Assembly: GCA_000697475.1 (NCBI GenBank)
Contig: JNEU01001052.1
Location: 1-18,707 of the forward strand
Length of the DNA stretch: 18,707 nt
Source: Lichtheimia corymbifera B2541
Lineage: Eukaryota > Mucoromycota > Mucoromycetes > Mucorales > Lichtheimiaceae
Direction: 5' to 3'
Translations under genes and position numbers: made by a program
Notes under the pieces: generated by a model
What the model was told of the DNA's origin: nothing
Database searches by the model: none
What the model saw: the letters and a program-made list of their open reading frames with translations, nothing else
Part shown: positions 1 through 8,900 of the stretch, one piece after another
How positions within the stretch are numbered: the first letter of the stretch is position 1
How the letters are laid out: each line of letters begins with the position of its first letter

Positions 1-450
1 ACGGGGTTCAAAGTTATACTCAATTTTCTCATCATCTACTGGGAGTAGGAACTTGCTCTCTTCGTCTCCGGCACAAGGAGAGATGCAAAACGTTCATAGA
101 GCAATGGGAGAACAAGCAACCTGCTCGTAGATTTATAATTCGCTAACACCCCTTTGGTATAGCTTTTTTTGCATGAGCGTCATATGTGACTGTGTTTTGA
201 TAATAGCTGTAATCGCTCCGGAGCATCCAAATACCCATATCGGAGCTTTTATTTCAATCTCAGTTTCCTTATTTAGCTACACATATATATATATATATAT
301 AATATGGTCCCCTATCTTTTCAATGATCCAAAAAAACGCTTAAAGTTTCTATCACAAACTATATTGTCATATCTGTATAATATACATCGCCATGTATGAA
401 AAACATTGTTTTGCATGTCAACCATTTGGGGTGCTGCACTAATGATAAAA
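1..450. other. Gene-poor left edge
   Basis: No gene is recognised here. There is an (AT)9 tract at 283-300 and a 10-bp direct repeat (GGTGCTGCAC at 430-439 and 451-460). The first ~80 bases are open on the minus strand for about 27 codons with coding-like composition (it includes DEESKFLLPVDDEKIEYNFE). This could be the start of an exon continuing beyond the left edge, but it is too short to call. Confidence 0.5.
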
Positions 451-539
451 GGTGCTGCACCATTTTTTTCACTTTCCACTATATAAATTAAATGCACCTT
501 GTATGAAGAAAAAAAAGCGGTTGTTGAAGATAAAGCCGG

Positions 540-845
540 GGGCAATGAAATCATTATATGCAGTCGTTAACAAAGAGATGGCAGCTGTGAACAATTTGCT
601 CTTGGTGATTAAAATTAAGGTCACGAGGGTGAACAATTCCCCGCCAGCAGCGAACAATGAAATCCGCAGCCATGAAATCAAGCCCCTCACCCACGAATCC
701 AAGTCATCACGACCACGAACAATCATGCACTTGGCCACGAAGAAAGAATACGCAACCTTGAAGAAAGAATCCTCAACCACGAACCTTTTATTCTTAGCGG
801 GAGTTTCATCTCGGAAATCCTGTACGTCTTCCACGGGAAGATAAT
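540..845 (+). repeat. Diverged inverted copy of the right-edge repeat family
   Basis: This stretch matches the reverse complement of the 326-bp unit at 18183-18707 with gaps. The clearest shared blocks are CTCACCCACGAA (near 688-699), AAAGAATCCT.AACC (near 763-778) and TTTCATCTCGGAAATCCTGTA (near 806-826). It contains several degenerate GAACAAT-type submotifs. An open frame runs through it (ATG at 499, ending at 844), and short peptide blocks such as SSRKSC are kept in the matching frame of the right-hand copies. Whether the family is coding or a satellite cannot be settled from this window. Confidence 0.6.
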
Positions 846-909
846 ATCGACCTTGAAAGAAGGTATACATTTCTACAGCTAATGCAGTATACTACAACCA
901 GATGGGAAA

Positions 910-1104
910 ATGTTCTTGGGTGAAATCAACAATTTGGACAAGGCAGTGAAGGTGATCCAAGAAGCTGATGCAGATATCCCAGCTAAGCTTGCTGAAAACC
1001 CTGAATGCAACATAGTGGTGTACTATCGACGTCAGAATATATCACGAGTCGAAGGTGATAAGATATTTGAAGGAGTAGATGGGTTTGTCGAAACCGTGAT
1101 ATGA
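910..1104 (+). CDS. Hypothetical protein, 64 codons, probably the last exon of a gene
   Basis: I do not recognise this protein. The frame is open from about 880 to the TGA at 1102-1104 and contains VVYYRRQNISRVEGDKIFEG, a mixed-charge, globular-looking sequence with no membrane segment or low complexity. An AATAAA lies 83 bp after the stop (1187-1192), as expected for the 3' end of a eukaryotic transcript. The ATG at 910 is only the first available in frame. A TAA near 880 and possible acceptors just upstream (..TTTCTACAG, ..AATGCAG) suggest that the true gene enters through an upstream intron. The next feature downstream is MULE-1, about 290 bp away. It could be a host gene end or part of an unrecognised element. 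Confidence 0.4.
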   Translation: MFLGEINNLDKAVKVIQEADADIPAKLAENPECNIVVYYRRQNISRVEGDKIFEGVDGFVETVI

Positions 1105-1363
1105 ACAATGACATGATTCTAGTACACATCAAGGACATTGAAGAATTTGCATAATTGCACAGGCACTTACATACAATAATATATAAATAAAGAATATATC
1201 TGCATTAATGACTACAACCAGCTTTAAAGCATTTTCATTTTGAAGTCTGTATGAGAGTATATATGCTAAATCTTATCTAAAATCATCTATGTTGCATTTT
1301 TACTTGAAGTTAATAATGATAAAAGAATAAGGGCTTATTACATGTTTAGAAAGGTGGGCATGG

Positions 1364-1395
1364 TTATTCCGGTGGCGACCGGACACCGGAATAGC
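1364..1395. repeat. Hairpin at the MULE-1 insertion site
   Basis: TATTCCGGTG and CACCGGAATA form a perfect 10-bp stem around a 9-base loop. The right arm overlaps the 10-bp target duplication of MULE-1 (CCGGAATAGC, 1386-1395), which is repeated at 5090-5099. Before MULE-1 landed, this DNA was continuous with 5100-5232. Confidence 0.65.
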
Positions 1396-1719
1396 CAACG
1401 TTCTTATTTCACCCTAATTTATATTTTTCACTCAGCGCACTTTGGCTCTCCCATTTTTTATTTCCCACCATAACTCCATGCTGATCGCCAACCCATCGTG
1501 CTCCACAACCCCAATGCCACACCGATTGAGGTACCCGACAGTATAGATCTACTCTCTGGCTACATGCTCATCTCTTTTTTTTCGCCGATCAACCGCATCT
1601 CCAAAATCTACTTCGACATGGAGCCTCAACCTGCCACTGATCTTCCCCGCTCGATCTTACAACAAGCACCCTCATCTTGTTCCTCCATGTACTGGGCTCA
1701 TTAGTAGGCTTAGTTATAG
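1396..1719 (+). repeat. MULE-1 left terminal inverted repeat
   Basis: Begins CAACGTTCTTATTTCACCC and ends GGCTTAGTTATAG. Pairs with 4766-5089 at 321 of 324 positions. A 68-codon open frame appears in both arms, but it is read across a TIR and has no similarity that I recognise. Confidence 0.95.
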
Positions 1720-2399
1720 TTATGCACCACTGTATGGATATCAAGTAGCGGTTATCTGATCGTCTTGCAAGAATAAACCTGCATACAAGCTATGGCGCTG
1801 TTGAAGTATATATGTGTTTATGCTTATATGTGATGGGATATCTATAATATTCTATTATGTATTTACTGCCTTTTGGATCGTCGTTGTCGTGTGAAGTTAC
1901 GGTTTGGAGAAAGGACAGTTGCTTGTTGGAGACGCCTATCCCATTCTTCGAGCTGAATTGCAATATCAGAAAGGAATGAATCTTGGTCAGGCGGTATATG
2001 GGATTGCTCCATTGTTCGCATAAGCTTCCGTAACTGGGCCTTGATCTTATCACGTGGGTTTTCTTCAAGAGAAGCATTGACACCACGGATTTGGCTTTGG
2101 GAGGATCGGGATGAAGATGAAGGTAAAGCGGGTGAGGAGGTAGTACTGTAGGTGAAGAGGGATCGGATGTATCAACGGATTGTGTAGCGGGTGTAGCGGT
2201 ATTTGGTGAGTCATCAACTGGTGGGCGAATATCAGGGATGGGCAAAGGAGTGAATGAGATAGCTTGTGGACCAAGATTACCCTGGACATTCAACTGGCCA
2301 TGCCATCTTGCAAGAAGGAACATGTGCTTACATGCACGCTTCTGGTACTGGTAATGGGGACACGTACATGAAATGACTGTATCATGGCGTGGGTTATAT

Positions 2400-2612
2400 A
2401 CATCATCATCTAAACCATCGTCCTCATCGTCATCGTCATCTTCAGCATCATCAACATCATCATCATCGTCATCATCGTCCTCATCGTCAACATCATCGTC
2501 ATCATCATCAACATCATCATCATCAACATCATCATCATCAACATCATCATCATCAACATCATCATCGTCATCACCGTCATCGACATCGGCATCGGCATCA
2601 TCTTGCTCCGCT
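2400..2612. repeat. ATC/GAT trinucleotide microsatellite encoding poly-Asp
   Basis: Imperfect (CAT/CAA CATCAT)n on the plus strand. Read as GAT/GTT codons on the minus strand, in frame with the MULE-1 transposase, it gives runs of D with occasional V, E and G over roughly 70-80 residues. It lies directly upstream of the SWIM finger. The equivalent place in MULE-2 has no such tract. Confidence 0.9.
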
Positions 2613-2826
2613 TCATCCCCTGCCTGGACATTCCTTGTAGATGGCTGAACATGCAGCTACATATTATGGAAAAGATCGTGGTATTTAGCATATTCAACAT
2701 ATACAATAAAACCTGTTTCTTGTTTACCTCATAACACAAATCCTGAACATCAAATTGAAAGCTATCAACTGTGAAGATATTCGGATCTTCAGTAGGGCTG
2801 ACCATGTCTTGCATTTGGGGCTCGGC

Positions 2827-2893
2827 TTTAGGGTTTAGGGTTTAGGGTTTAGGGTTTAGGGTTTAGGGTTTAGGGTTTAGGGTTTAGGGTTTA
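2827..2893 (+). repeat. Interstitial telomere-type array, (TTTAGGG)9 plus TTTA
   Basis: Nine perfect heptamers followed by TTTA, 67 bp in all with no mismatch. It lies inside the MULE-1 transposase gene with transposon DNA on both sides, so it is not a chromosome end. Aligned by eye with MULE-2, it stands where about 26-30 codons are missing, between RAAQNGK and the segment before DPNIFTVDSFQFD. Read on the minus strand (CCCTAAA) it introduces stops. Confidence 0.97.
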
Positions 2894-4639
2894 CCATTTT
2901 GCGCTGCACGCCTCTCGACTTGACGTTGAATATCAAACTCCACCTCATGTACGAGAGTGTAGATGATGGAGTCAAGCCGCTGAGGACGTTTGCGCTTGAA
3001 GTACGTCGTCTTCAGCTGATTATGCCACGATTCGACATAGTTGTTGGTTTCCATATTGGTATATGTATCCGGCTGAAAACAACTAGCCCAAAGACGATAC
3101 TGGTCTCTCGCTATCCAGGTTTTGTCAAAATACTCAACAAAGGCCTTTTGGCGACTACCCCAGTCGCTTTTGACGGTTTCCCATAATTGCATAAAGGTAC
3201 CTTCATCAGCCGCCCTTGTCATCGCTTTGATAGCATCCCGAATGATACTGATATCAGTGGGTTTCAGAATCCTCTTCCGTCCCCGTTCCACAGCTTTAGT
3301 ATGCAACTGAGACATCCAAGCACGTTGAACATGCCAAAGACACAGCTGGATGGTGCATGAATCACCCCAAACTGCATCAATGGCCTTCAGCGCAGCCATA
3401 TCACGGTCAATAGTGATCCGTGTTGGCTTTGCTCCCATATCGGCAAGTGATCTGAACCACTCAGTCAACGTAGCAGCTGATTGGTCATTGGTGAGCATGT
3501 ATGCTACAGGCACACCTCGATCAGCAACAGCATGACGGATCACGATGGTGAATAAAACAGCATTTGTATAATTACCCATGTGATGAGTGGCATCGAGTGA
3601 CCAATAAGGATGCTGTTTAAGCAACACCCTTTGCCATGGTGAACAAAAACCAAAAGCATATGGTGGCTCATCACCAAGGGTACCCTGCCAAACAGTAAAA
3701 GACATACTCGCAAGTCCTGTTAACCAGCCCTTAACAGAAGTGAAATCACTCACATCCTTGCGAGCACGTGCATGACGCCACTGCCGGAAAAGGTGGTAGA
3801 TGGCTTCAGTACGCACTTGTCTATCACGATGGCGACGTGGGAGAAGGGATAGCTGCTGCTGCAATGTCGATTGAATCTGACGCACACTGTAATACTCACC
3901 TGATTCCAGCATACGAGTAATACGTTCCTTGATTGCAGATGAAGTCTTGAGGAACTTTACATCAGAGATGGTGCCAGGCTTGTGCTTGCGATGGCCACGG
4001 GTAACCTTGTAGTAGACCTTGGATGGGTTACCAGCAAAACATTTGATTGTAAGGCGTGCCCTGCATCCTTTCTTCTTGCTTCTTTTTAAGACACGTCTTC
4101 TCTTCACCCCGTTTTTCTTCGCCTTTTGCTGTTTTTTACCAGCTCTGTGGCAATCCATGTAGATACTCCACAAGAGGGGATACTTGGGAGGTCCTCGAGG
4201 CTTTCTTGGTTGGCCTGACTTGTTGAGCTTCACTGGCCTGTCAGCTGTTGCTGAGGAATTGCCTTTCTTGGCTGCGTTTTTCCAAATTAGTTGAACCGTT
4301 TTATGCAAAATGCGTTTCCGGATGATAAATGCATGTCGGAATTAAGCATTCTACTATATCCAAGCCCATCTTCCACATACCAGCACGCGATTCCACATGG
4401 TCGACCTTATCGTGGGCAATCCAGATAACCCCTTTCAAGGCGTAGATATTCTCTACTTGCTGGACACAATCCTTTTCGTCGATTTCCTTCCACTTTTCAC
4501 GTAGGAGCTCTTGACGCTTTGTTTCAAACTGCTCTACACTGCCGGCGTTACTTGTCTCAACACCGTTTTCGACGATCGTGGCAATGGAGACAGATTCGAC
4601 ATTGTCGTCCTCAGTGAGATCAATAACTTCCCGTTGCAT

Positions 4640-4765
4640 ACTTCGAGGTAAACACAGAAAAGAAGGCTTTTTTCCTCTGTAGCACACAGTCTTTATTTTA
4701 AAAAGCGTAACAGTATCATTTTACAATTGACGAATAAAACCTATCTTTTATTTGGAGTGTGTCAG
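4640..4765 (-). promoter_or_regulatory. 5' untranslated region and presumed promoter of the MULE-1 gene
   Basis: The 126 bp between the transposase ATG and the inner end of the right TIR hold no other gene. An open frame extends upstream of the ATG but without an in-frame ATG. No clear TATA box was found, so the promoter may lie in the TIR itself, as in other MULEs (inference). Confidence 0.3.
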
Positions 4766-5089
4766 CTATAACTAAGCCTACTAATGAGCCCAGTACATAG
4801 AGGAACAAGATGAGGGTGCTTGTTGTAAGATCGAGCGGGGAAGATCCGTGGCAGGTTGAGGCTCTATGTCGAAGTAGATTTTGGAGATGCGGTTGATCGG
4901 CGAAAAAAAAGAGATGAGCATGTAGCCAGAGAGTAGATCTATACTGTCGGGTACCTCAATCGGTGTGGCATTGGGGTTGTGGAGCACGATGGGTTGGCGA
5001 TCAGCATGGAGTTATGGTGGGAAATAAAAAATGGGAGAGCCAAAGTGCGCTGAGTGAAAAATATAAATTAGGGTGAAATAAGAACGTTG
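4766..5089 (-). repeat. MULE-1 right terminal inverted repeat
   Basis: Reverse complement of 1396-1719 with three substitutions and no indels. The outer end is at ..GAACGTTG (5089), followed at once by the duplicated target CCGGAATAGC. Confidence 0.95.
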
Positions 5090-5099
5090 CCGGAATAGC

Positions 5100-5232
5100 A
5101 CGTGCAAGGTACTGCAAGTGCTACGCGGTTAACTACCGCAACAACTACCGCAAGGTACTGCAAGTACCGCAAATTGGGAAGTACCGCAAAAACAGTACTT
5201 TGTTGGTACCAGCAAAATTCAGACCACCCGTG
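5100..5232. repeat. Short repeats of the MULE-1 target element
   Basis: Repeated CTACCGCAA / GTACCGCAA / GGTACTGCAAGT motifs (AAGGTACTGCAAGT at 5107-5120 and 5151-5164). With the hairpin at 1364-1393 this DNA formed one piece before MULE-1 inserted, and that piece breaks the Tc1-A coding sequence at about 5232. It may be the end of a further unidentified element. Its own ends cannot be fixed. Confidence 0.5.
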
Positions 5233-5307
5233 GATCTTGCGATACGTGACACGTTGTTGGAGAAGCTGCTTTACATCTTCTTTCTTCTGGTTACTGATTT
5301 GTCGCAT
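5233..5307 (-). pseudogene. Tc1-A transposase, N-terminal 25 codons
   Basis: ATG at 5307 opens MRQISNQKKEDVKQLLQQ..VTYRKI, typical of the first helix-turn-helix of Tc1-like transposases. After YRKI the reading frame runs into unrelated sequence built from GTACCGCAA-type repeats, so the gene is truncated at about 5232. The DDE core is absent. The call rests on family resemblance of a short segment, backed by the TIR just upstream. Confidence 0.65.
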
Positions 5308-5671
5308 AGTAACAATAGCTTACAAGCAAAGTTGAATAAAAAGGTATCCACAGGGTCCACGAAGTCATATAAACTTCTACTGGTGGCTTGTCTAAGGGAT
5401 TAGAAAGAATGAAGGATCTAGTAGTAGTGGATATGGAGTTACATGATATCTGTCATGTACCTGCAAAATTGTTCAAATGCATTGACCACTTTCAATCACC
5501 GATATCTGCATTAATTTCAATGTGACACATGTCACGTGAGTTTTGGGATGTACATGAGAAGATACGCTATCAGAAGACATATAATATGTCTATGTTATTT
5601 ACATAAATCGAAGCTCTATGTGATGATTTATGTGAAAGTACAAAATACTTGAACAATTTTCCCGGGCACTG
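5233..5671 (-). mobile_element. Tc1-A: Tc1/mariner element, 5' end only
   Basis: The outer end (GGGCACTG at 5664-5671) is followed by TA and then chromovirus LTR, the target expected for Tc1/mariner. Positions 5457-5671 are inverted relative to 17175-17389 of Tc1-B over 215 bp at roughly 93% identity by eye, which defines a long TIR with tGAACAATTTTg-type motifs at both its outer and inner ends. The transposase N-terminus starts at 5307 on the minus strand. Everything beyond about 5232, including the other end, is missing from this window. Confidence 0.8.
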
Positions 5672-5805
5672 TATATGTGTCAATACTGGTGATGGCGTTC
5701 TCCTTGTGTATGGATGCTGGTGTTGGCGTAGTCATTGTGGTACCTTCACTTGCTAGCGTGTACTTGATGATGATCCTTGCGTGTATTGGTACTTGAAATA
5801 TCACA
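5672..5805 (-). repeat. Chromovirus 3' LTR, U3 part only
   Basis: Starts TGTGATATTTCAAG on the minus strand at 5805 and matches 10954-11087 with one substitution (5681 versus 10963). It stops exactly at the TA where Tc1-A inserted. The R-U5 part is not found in the window. Confidence 0.92.
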
Positions 5806-5817
5806 TTACCCCCCACC
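5806..5817 (-). promoter_or_regulatory. Polypurine tract
   Basis: On the minus strand GTGGGGGGTAA sits directly upstream of the 3' LTR start. This is the position and composition expected for the plus-strand DNA synthesis primer of an LTR retrotransposon. Confidence 0.75.
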
Positions 5818-5971
5818 AGGTTGGAACAACCGTGCAGAATGAAAGGTGTGTGTAGACGCTACAGTAGATCAGAAAAACCCGTGAAAAAACCCTGTGGGAA
5901 AAAGTTGGGAAAAGATCCACCGAGCGTAGGATATGTCAAGGTATTGCCTTATATGTGGTGAAGGTATTGCC

Positions 5972-8900
5972 TTATTGTTTGTTGCGTTTGGATCGACGTT
6001 GGCCTGTGCTGTTGCCATGTGCTTTGCGTTTGTGTGACGTAGCACTTTTGGTGTTGTGTACAATATCAGGTTGCTTCTCACCACGGCGCTTCCAGTATTG
6101 CTGGATGAAATCAGGATCAGTGAAATCCTCTGGTAATTGCCATGTATCATCTTCAGGGATATAGCCCTTCCATCGTACCAGGTATTCGCGTTGACCCGGT
6201 TTGCCTCTATGATCGATGATGGCTTGGGCTTCATATAGATCGTCAGTTGATATAACATCCTTATGGGAAATCAACTTGAGTTCAGAAGGGGCATAATCAC
6301 GCGGCATTAAAGCACCGGTCTCATCTTGTAAGATGTATGAACCACCTTCAGTTTTGCGCAAGACGGTGTATGGACCTTCATATGTGGGTGCAGGTTTGCT
6401 GCCACGTGTGTGCACTTTAGCCATGACGTGACTTTGTTCGGGAAAACTAGTAAGATTGTGCGTGGAGTCAAATTGCTCTTTCTGGTTTTCCACGTACGCG
6501 TCCGTTTTTTCTTTCAAAGCTGGAAACACAACCCTCTGCATGTGCTCGAGTCGATCGACGAGTTCTTCGTACGACATAGGAGTAGCAGGTGTCGATGTGT
6601 CTTTGCGATAGTCACGGAATGCGTTTACGTTACGAGCGTACATGAGCGAGAAAGGCGACGATTGCAAGCGTTTGGAAATACGCACATTCAGCTGCAGTTG
6701 TGTGAGGGGTACGTGGTAGTCCCAATCACGGCTGGCACCTTCAAGCTTCTTCTTAATAACCTGTACTGCAGATTGTACCCAGCGTTCGGCTGTACCGTTT
6801 GCACGAGGATGATATGGCGTAGTGAGCCTATGGTTGATGCCCAGACTATCCACAAGCTTCTTCATGAGCGAGTTCTTGAATTCGGTTCCATTATCAGATT
6901 GGATGACTCGTGGTATTCCGAAGTCGCAGAAGATTTGCTTCATCGTTCTTACAAGTGTATCAGCAGATTTATTAGGTATGGCTCTGAGAATACAAAAGCG
7001 AGTGCATATGTCGACCATGACTAACAAGAAGTTATTGCCAGAGGTGGATGTATCAAACGTGGCAAGGTCGATCGCCCAGTGGTCTCCTGGTATGTATGAA
7101 TAAATGGGTCGCAAGGGATGGAAGCCTTTTTTCACGATGTTAAACTTTTGGCAACCAGGGCATGACTTTACGAGTTCTACCGCATCTTGCAAAATGGTGT
7201 TCCAGTGTATTCCTTTCGTGTATTGAAGGTATCTCACTATATGCTCAGCTCCAGCATGACCGATCTCATGGTGTGCATCTTCCAGTTCTTTGGGACGATC
7301 CTTCTCTGGAGGTGTCAAGATATCTGTTGGTGCTTTGTATGTCGGCATCTTGAAGGGGCTTTTACGGGAAACACGCTTACCACCAACACGGAGTGCAGTG
7401 ATACGAGGATGCTTACCCCCCTCCAGCTTGTCATTTGGGGTGAACAAGCGTGAAAGGTGATCAGGCAGGACATTTTGAAGTCCAGGTAAGTGAACCACGT
7501 TAAACGTGTATTTGAGTAGGGTGTCAAGCCAGTTTATCATCATAGCGTTAGCTACCTTTTGAGTATGTAGATAGCATAGAGCACGATGATCGGTATATAA
7601 AGTGAATGGGTTTCCCCACAAATATTGATGGAATTTACGCAATGCAAACATGACGGCTAGCAGTTCACGCTTGGTAGCGGAATAGTTACGTTCAGAGGAT
7701 GAGAGGGCATGGGCCACGAAGGATATATAGCGCTCTTTACCGTCAATGCGTTGAAACAATGCAGCGCCAATGCCATAGTTGGAGGCATCTGTGGCCACAA
7801 AGAACGGTTGCGAAAGACAGGGTATTCCAAGAGCACATCAGCTTCTAAAGCATGCTTGAGCTTGTTAAAGCGTTGCAAGTGCTCATCATTCCAGATACCG
7901 TGTAATGACTCGAGGTTGCGGAGACGATCCAAGGGTGCTCGTATAGCTGCTACGTTGGGTATATGTTCCTGAAAGTAGTTGACGATCCCAAGGAAACGTT
8001 GGATATCTTTGCCGGTTTTGGGTATAGGCCATTCCAGCACATTGGTGAGTTTGCGTTTGTCAAGGGCGATGCCTTTATGGCTAATAGCAAAGCCGAGAAG
8101 ATAAATGTGTGTTTGTGCCATGTGACATTTGGCGGGATTGAGAATGAGATTGGCATCAGTCAATGCTTGTATGGCTTGTTTGACGTGTTGTGTGTGTGTT
8201 AGCATGTCAGGTGAGTGAATCACAATGTCGTCAACGAATGTTTGTACGAATGGCATATTTTCAAAAATGCGGTGCATGACACGTTGGAATTTGGAGGATA
8301 TAGGTTTTAGGCCGAATGGGCAGCCTTGGAACATGTATTGACGGCCATTGTGCGTGAAGGTCGTTTTATGTTAATCCTCTGTTTTGATTTTGAAACGATG
8401 GAATGCATTCGTTAAGTCAAGGGTGGTGAAGATTTTTGATCCACGTAGTGCCTCGAATATATCACGGATCAATGGCAGCGGATATTTGTCATCGGGTAGG
8501 TAGCGATTAATGTGCCGTGGATCCAGACACGGTCTCATGCCGGTTTTGTTGCCCTGTGCATCTTTTTTGTGTGCTAGAGTGAGAGGGCTATTCCATGCAT
8601 TGTTCACAGGTGCTCTAATGATGACACCATCATCCAACCATTTTTTGACAGCAGCATCGACAGCAGGTCTTAGACTGAATGGAATGGGGTATTGACGATG
8701 ACAGGAAGAGGTTACGCCTGGTGTAGGTAGCTCTATCACAGATTCTTCCAGATTACAATACGACGTTTTGGAAATACGTGCATTGGCTTCCATAAAGGGT
8801 TTGATTTGGCGTTCAAAGTCATGTCGCTCATTAGGTGTGCCTGCTGGGGACTGATTAGGCTCATTGATTTCTTGTTCAACCATATCCAAAGTGGATGGCG

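Larger units (their letters stand above)
1863..4639 (-). pseudogene. MULE-1 transposase gene, multi-exon, interrupted
   Basis: Encodes a Mutator-family DDE transposase. The ATG at 4639 opens MQREVIDLTEDD, which contains a SUMO-interacting-type motif (VIDLT plus acids). An intron at 4272-4380 (GTATGT donor, AACTAAT branch, CAG acceptor) restores the frame. Exon 2 holds a zinc-finger-like CCHH region (YMDC..KKGC..GHRKH), then the DDE core: WSLDATH, ITIDRDMA, IQLCLWHVQRAW and NNYVESWHNQLK. A TTTAGGG array (2827-2893) breaks the frame. Coding resumes to 2728, followed by an intron at 2645-2727. Next come an Asp-rich tract (about 2400-2644), a SWIM zinc finger (CTC-x9-CKH, about 2325-2360) and, after a frame change near 2100-2165, a helical tail ending RQRRSKRQ with the stop at 1863-1865. 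Domain order agrees with MULE-2. The exon structure is inferred, not proven. Confidence 0.85.
1396..5089 (-). mobile_element. MULE-1: complete Mutator-like DNA transposon
   Basis: A 3694-bp element bounded by 324-bp terminal inverted repeats (1396-1719 and 4766-5089) with 3 mismatches. It is flanked by a perfect 10-bp direct repeat, CCGGAATAGC, at 1386-1395 and 5090-5099. Long TIRs with a 9-11 bp target duplication are diagnostic of the Mutator superfamily, and the internal minus-strand gene encodes a MULE transposase. The near-identical TIRs and intact duplication point to recent transposition, although the internal gene is now broken, so movement by a transposase supplied in trans is possible. 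Confidence 0.95.

Noticed and set aside
438..448. TAATGATAAAA occurring at about 439, 1312, 18212 and 18538
   Set aside because: An 11-mer of A/T-rich sequence. Two of the hits are simply the tandem repeat units, and the others are likely chance.
1498..1704. 68-residue ORF in both MULE-1 TIRs as a gene
   Set aside because: It lies entirely within a terminal inverted repeat, lacks an ATG start (GTG only) and has no recognised similarity. Its conservation follows from the TIR identity.
2373..2648. Poly-Ser and poly-His open frames on the plus strand
   Set aside because: Shadows of the ATC/GAT microsatellite. The minus-strand Asp frame is continuous with recognised MULE domains on both sides.
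2827..2893. Chromosome end at the telomere-type repeats
   Set aside because: Transposase sequence continues on both sides and the whole element has matching TIRs and a target duplication, so the array is internal.
4301..4308. Two separate overlapping MULE-1 genes around 4300
   Set aside because: The downstream frame has no ATG there (TTG), and an intron at 4272-4380 with good signals joins the two frames into one product.
6410..7024. 204-residue plus-strand ORF inside the chromovirus
   Set aside because: It lies antisense to a strongly recognised integrase region. Its sequence is low in conserved features and best explained as an antisense shadow.
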